Assembly (NCBI GenBank): GCA_046160865.1 | Contig: JBJXHG010000012.1 | Coordinates: 1 to 33,211, forward strand | Source of the DNA: JBJXHG01 sp046160865 | Lineage (GTDB): Bacteria > Planctomycetota > UBA1135 > GCA-002686595 | DNA length: 33,211 nt | Direction: 5' to 3' | Part shown: positions 29,754 to 33,211 of the stretch, one piece after another | How the letters are laid out: every line of letters starts with the position of its first letter | How positions within the stretch are numbered: position 1 is the first letter of the stretch | Notes under the pieces: model-generated | The model's input: the letters and a program-made list of their open reading frames with translations, nothing else | What the model was told of the DNA's origin: nothing | Databases searched by the model: none | Position numbers and translations under genes: made by a program

Positions 29754-32700
29754 TCAGGCCGTCGCGCCGGTGCCTTGCATCCAGCGTGCGCACGTCGCGA
29801 GGAACGTGTCGCGCTCGATGGGCTTCGTCGCGTAGTCGTTGCAACCCGCCGCGAGGCAGCGGTCGCGATCGCCCTGCATCGCGTGCGCCGTGAGCGCGAC
29901 GATCGCACCACCGTAGCCCAGTGCGCGCAGCGCGCGCGTCGCGTCGTATCCGTCGAGCTCGGGCATCTGCATGTCCATCAGCACGAGATCGAACGCGGAA
30001 CCGCGCGCGCACGCGGCCGTCACGCGCTCGATCGCGATACGGCCGTTGTCCGCGAACTCGACCTCCGCGCCCGCGCGTTTCAGGTGCACCGAGATCAGAC
30101 GCTGGTTGTCGCGCCCGTCCTCGACGAGCAGGATCCGCCCGTTCAAGCGCGTCACGTTCGCGACCGGCAGCGGCGCGCGCGGCTCGAGCGCCGTGGTGCG
30201 CGCGTCGGCGTGTGTGTCGTCGACGGGGCCGGTCGCGACCGTCACGGTGAAGCGGCAGCCACGCGCGAGCGCGCATTCGGCCGTCACCTCGCCGCCGAGC
30301 AGGTTGGCGAGCCGCTTCGTGATCGTGAGGCCGAGCCCCGTGCCGCCGTGCTTGCGCGTCGTCGACGAATCGGCCTGCATGAACGGCTCGAAGAGCCGCG
30401 CGAGTTGCTGCTCGTCCATGCCGTGACCGGTGTCCTCGACGCGCATCGCGAGTAGCTCCGCGCGCGGATCGCAGCTCATTTGCAGCTTGACGTGCCCCTG
30501 GTCCGTGAACTTGATGGCGTTGCCGATCAAGTTCATGAGGATCTGCCGGATGCGCGTCGGGTCGCTCTGGATCGTGGCGGGCACGGGGCCTTGGAGCTCG
30601 AGCGCGAGGTCGACGCCCTTGTCGTCCGCGCGCACGCGCATGATCTCGAGCACCTCGCGTGCCAGCTGGACCGGTGCGCACGCGATGCGCTCGACGAGCA
30701 TCTTCCCGGCCTCGATCTTCGACAGGTCGAGGATGTCGTTGATGATCGTCAGCAAGTGCTCGCCGTTGCGGCGGATCGTCTGGATGCAATCGGTGCGCTC
30801 GGATTCCGAGTGGGCGCCGTCGAGCAAGAGGTCCGCGTAGCCGAGGATCGCCGTCATCGGCGTGCGGATCTCGTGGCTCATGTTCGCCAGGAACTCCGTC
30901 TTCGCGCGCGCGGAAGCCTCGGCCGCCGCGCGTGCGAGCTCGAGCTCACCCGTCTTCTTGTCGAGCTCGGCGGCGTGCAGCGCGAGCTCGTTCTTCGCGC
31001 GCCGCGACTCCTCCGCGTAGCGCACGAGCGACGTGCGCACTTCCATGTTGTCGTGCATGTCCGTCAGCGAGCCGGCCGTGCGGACGGCGCGACCGCTCGC
31101 GTCCCACACCGATTGGGCGCGCATGCGGAACCAGCGGAACTCGCCCGAGCCGCGCTTCAGCCGCAGCTCGACGTCGAACAGCGTGCGGCGCTGCCGGTGC
31201 GTGGTCAGCGCGTCGATGAACTTCGCGCGATCGTCCTCGTGGATGCGCGCGCGCAGCGCGTCCATCGTCGACGGCAGCTCGCTCTCGCTGCACGCGAGCA
31301 GCTCGCGAAAGCGCATCGAGTAGTGCACGCGCCCCTGCTCGACGTTCCAGTCCCAGAGGCCGTCGCTGCTGCCGCGCACGGCGATCTCGAGCCGCTCTTC
31401 GCTGGCGCGCAAGGCTTCGGCGGACTCGCGGATCTGCGTGACGTCCTCGAGCGTGCCGACGTAGCCGGTCACCGTCCCGGCCGTCCGGACGGGTGCCGCT
31501 TTCACGCTGACCCAAAGCGCGCGTCCCTCCGGGTGCTCGACGCGGTGCACGCCGTAGAACGCATGCTGTCGCGCGGCGGACTCGTGCCAGCGCTCTTCCA
31601 CCGCCGTGCGCTCGTCCGCGGCCAGCACGCAGGTCCAGCCTTCGTCGCGCGCGCGCTCGGGAGCGACGCCCGTGATCGCGTCGAAGCGCGCGTTGGTGTA
31701 CAGGCAGCCGCCGGCGACGTCGGACACGAACATCCCGAGCGGCGATGCGTCGTGCAACGCTTCGAGCTCGGCCTTCTTCGCGCGCAGCGTGCGCTCCGTC
31801 CGCCGCAGGTCGAGCGTCATCGCTTCCGCGATCTCGAGCGCGCGCGTGCGCGAGCGTGCGAGCGTCCAAGCCACCGACGCGAGCAGCGCGCTCGCGATCA
31901 AGCCGCCGGTCGCGACGCCGAAGGGTGCCGACGTCTGACCCGCATCGTCGAAGGCGGCGCGCGTGCTCAGTCGCAGCGACCACAGACGGCCGCCGACGAC
32001 GAGCAACAGCTCGTCGTCGAACGAGGTGTCCGCGCGTCGCGCCGTGCGTGCGGTCGGCTGTCGCGCAGCCTGGTCACGCGTGGCGGCGAGCGCGACGCCG
32101 GCGTCGGACACCTGCAACTCGAGCTGGTCGCCGACGCTCTGCGAGACGCCCTGGAGCACGTCCGCGAGCAAGAGCGGCGCGAACACGAACCCTTCCAGCG
32201 CCGAGCGCCGCGCCGAGACGTCGGCGAGCGCCACGTCGTCACGGTACACGGGCACGATGTACAGGAAGCCTGGACCGGCGTCCGCGGGCAGCGCGATCTG
32301 TGCGGTGAGCGCCGGCCGGCCGCCGTCGCACGCGCGCCGTAGCGCCTCGACGCAGGCCGGCACCGACGCGAGATCGAGGCCGAGCATGGAGCGGTTGCGA
32401 ACGAGCGGCTCCACGAACTGCACGACGTAGCGCGTCTCGCTGCGGCCGTCACCGTGGATCGTGAACTCGGGATGGCCGTCGGCGCGTGTGTCCGCTTGGA
32501 ACGCGGCGGCGTCGGAGCGCGCGACGCACGCGACGTAGCCGAGGCCGAGCAGGCCGGGAAAGTCGCGCGCGAGGTCGAGCGAAGCGACGTAGCTCGACCA
32601 TTCGGTCGTCTCGACGCTCCCGCTGCCCGCGAAGAGTGCGCGCGCCGACACGAGCACGTTGTCGCACGTCTGCACGTGCTTGTGCAGCTCGTTCGCGACG

Positions 32701-32891
32701 CGCTCGCTGAGTCGCTCGAAGCGCTCCCGCTCGCGCGCCTGCGACATGTCGGCGACCTTCCACGTGCCGAGCGCGGTCGCGATCAAGCCGAGCAAGAAGA
32801 CGACAGCGCTCGGCGACAAACCCACGAGCGTGTGGGATGCGTCGCGCTCGCCGAGTTCGCGAGTCGAGGAAGGGGAAGAGTCGCGAACCAT
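29754..32891 (-). CDS. Membrane hybrid histidine kinase: CHASE-PAS-PAS-HisKA-HATPase-REC
   Basis: The 1045-residue protein has a first membrane helix (about 28-46), a CHASE-type periplasmic sensor domain (about 50-320, with the LLGLGYVACVARSDAAAF and FVEPLVRNRSMLGLDLA segments) and a second helix (about 325-346). Two PAS domains follow (about 370-490 and 495-620, each followed by a PAC-like stretch) and a short coiled coil. HisKA carries H673 (ANMSHEIRTPMTAILGYADL). HATPase_c has NLIGNAIKFTD, VEDTGHGM and GGTGLGLTITKRL. A C-terminal receiver domain has D973 (LVLMDMQMPELDG), the acidic pocket at VED (923-925) and K1023. It should autophosphorylate in response to an extracellular ligand and pass phosphate to its own receiver. 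The output is unknown. Confidence 0.95.
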   Translation of the reverse strand: MVRDSSPSSTRELGERDASHTLVGLSPSAVVFLLGLIATALGTWKVADMSQARERERFERLSERVANELHKHVQTCDNVLVSARALFAGSGSVETTEWSSYVASLDLARDFPGLLGLGYVACVARSDAAAFQADTRADGHPEFTIHGDGRSETRYVVQFVEPLVRNRSMLGLDLASVPACVEALRRACDGGRPALTAQIALPADAGPGFLYIVPVYRDDVALADVSARRSALEGFVFAPLLLADVLQGVSQSVGDQLELQVSDAGVALAATRDQAARQPTARTARRADTSFDDELLLVVGGRLWSLRLSTRAAFDDAGQTSAPFGVATGGLIASALLASVAWTLARSRTRALEIAEAMTLDLRRTERTLRAKKAELEALHDASPLGMFVSDVAGGCLYTNARFDAITGVAPERARDEGWTCVLAADERTAVEERWHESAARQHAFYGVHRVEHPEGRALWVSVKAAPVRTAGTVTGYVGTLEDVTQIRESAEALRASEERLEIAVRGSSDGLWDWNVEQGRVHYSMRFRELLACSESELPSTMDALRARIHEDDRAKFIDALTTHRQRRTLFDVELRLKRGSGEFRWFRMRAQSVWDASGRAVRTAGSLTDMHDNMEVRTSLVRYAEESRRAKNELALHAAELDKKTGELELARAAAEASARAKTEFLANMSHEIRTPMTAILGYADLLLDGAHSESERTDCIQTIRRNGEHLLTIINDILDLSKIEAGKMLVERIACAPVQLAREVLEIMRVRADDKGVDLALELQGPVPATIQSDPTRIRQILMNLIGNAIKFTDQGHVKLQMSCDPRAELLAMRVEDTGHGMDEQQLARLFEPFMQADSSTTRKHGGTGLGLTITKRLANLLGGEVTAECALARGCRFTVTVATGPVDDTHADARTTALEPRAPLPVANVTRLNGRILLVEDGRDNQRLISVHLKRAGAEVEFADNGRIAIERVTAACARGSAFDLVLMDMQMPELDGYDATRALRALGYGGAIVALTAHAMQGDRDRCLAAGCNDYATKPIERDTFLATCARWMQGTGATA

Positions 32892-33211
32892 TGCGCCGTG
32901 GTTCTGCCGCGGGGTGCGCCTCCTATCGACGAAACCGGCGCATGTCTGGAAGGCGCGTTCGGAATGTCTTTCCTCGTGGAGCGCGTCTCACGCCTCGCCG
33001 AGCGGCGAGCGGGCGCGACTGTGCGGCGCGGCGCCGAACCTCGTCTGCGCGGCTCGTCGTCGGCGCGCGTCGCCGGCTAGTGTCCTGAGTCAGAAGTTCG
33101 CTCTCACCAAGGTCGAGATCGTCGTCGCTGGCAAGGCGCGAGGGTGCAGGCAACCTGTCAGGTTTCCGAACCCGAGCAACGCCGCCAGCGCAGAGGAGAT
33201 CGAGCTTGGTG
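32892..33211. other. Upstream region of the histidine kinase gene, no gene seen
   Basis: These 320 bp at the right edge contain no coding region I can support. The kinase promoter should lie within 32892-33080. The remaining part (33080-33211) is a palindromic repeat cut by the window end, described separately. Confidence 0.5.
33080..33211. repeat. Partial palindromic element at the right edge
   Basis: Two 28-bp arms, 33105-33132 and 33184-33211, are inverted repeats matching at 21 of 28 positions (CACCAAGGTCGAGATCG against CGAGCTTGGTG and flanks). A small palindrome, AACCTGTCAGGTT, lies between them (33152-33164). The left end reads GTGTCCTGAGTCAGAAGTTC and looks like a repeat terminus. Its partner should lie just beyond the window. 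It appears unrelated to the 175-bp element. Confidence 0.5.

Overview
This is a GC-rich, densely packed bacterial window. The likely source is a planctomycete-like or other deep-branching Gram-negative heterotroph. That is an inference from three things: a von Willebrand/HEAT protein of a type common in Planctomycetota, an 'EERIAP' motif familiar from planctomycete proteins, and secreted proteins with a Cys/Trp-rich C-terminal module. No rRNA, tRNA, CRISPR array or intact transposase was seen.

Regions. (1) 126-13931, minus strand: a complete 14-gene NADH:quinone oxidoreductase (complex I) operon, nuoA-B-C-D-E-F-G-H-I-J-K-L-M-N in transcription order. Nearly all junctions overlap (ATGA, GTGA or TGATG). 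The exceptions are a 28-bp gap between nuoH and nuoI and a 227-bp fold-back repeat that fills the nuoK-nuoL gap. (2) 13932-14484: the nuo leader, with palindromes, a weak promoter candidate, one arm of a 20-bp inverted repeat whose other arm lies just after nuoN, and a 175-bp fold-back element. (3) 14485-17597, minus: a vWA/HEAT protein and a five-heme cytochrome c. (4) 17650-20021, minus: an arsenic operon in the order arsR, arsM, aquaporin, arsC, with a repeated ATCGATATC operator-like word before arsR and before arsM. (5) 20104-24501, minus: a candidate RiPP locus with two different B12-type radical SAM proteins, each ending in a PqqD-like winged-helix segment, followed by a 52-residue peptide gene joined to the second enzyme by an ATGA overlap and carrying its own strong ribosome binding site. 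(6) 24608-28135, plus: a lipoprotein with repeated DxNxDGDxxD acidic motifs, a VOC protein, a second copy of the 175-bp fold-back element, and a VOC-DUF6265 fusion. A clean bidirectional terminator follows. (7) 28201-32891, minus: a CHASE-PAS-PAS hybrid histidine kinase and, downstream of it, a secreted protein. The right edge holds part of another palindromic repeat.

Functionally, the nuo operon supplies aerobic or respiratory NADH oxidation. The ars genes would reduce, methylate and export arsenic under ArsR control. The radical SAM/peptide locus looks like a small post-translational modification pathway whose product I cannot predict, and it is the most promising novel system here. A second theme is a set of fold-back or inverted repeats lying directly at stop codons (nuoK, nuoN, the vWA gene, the first VOC gene).
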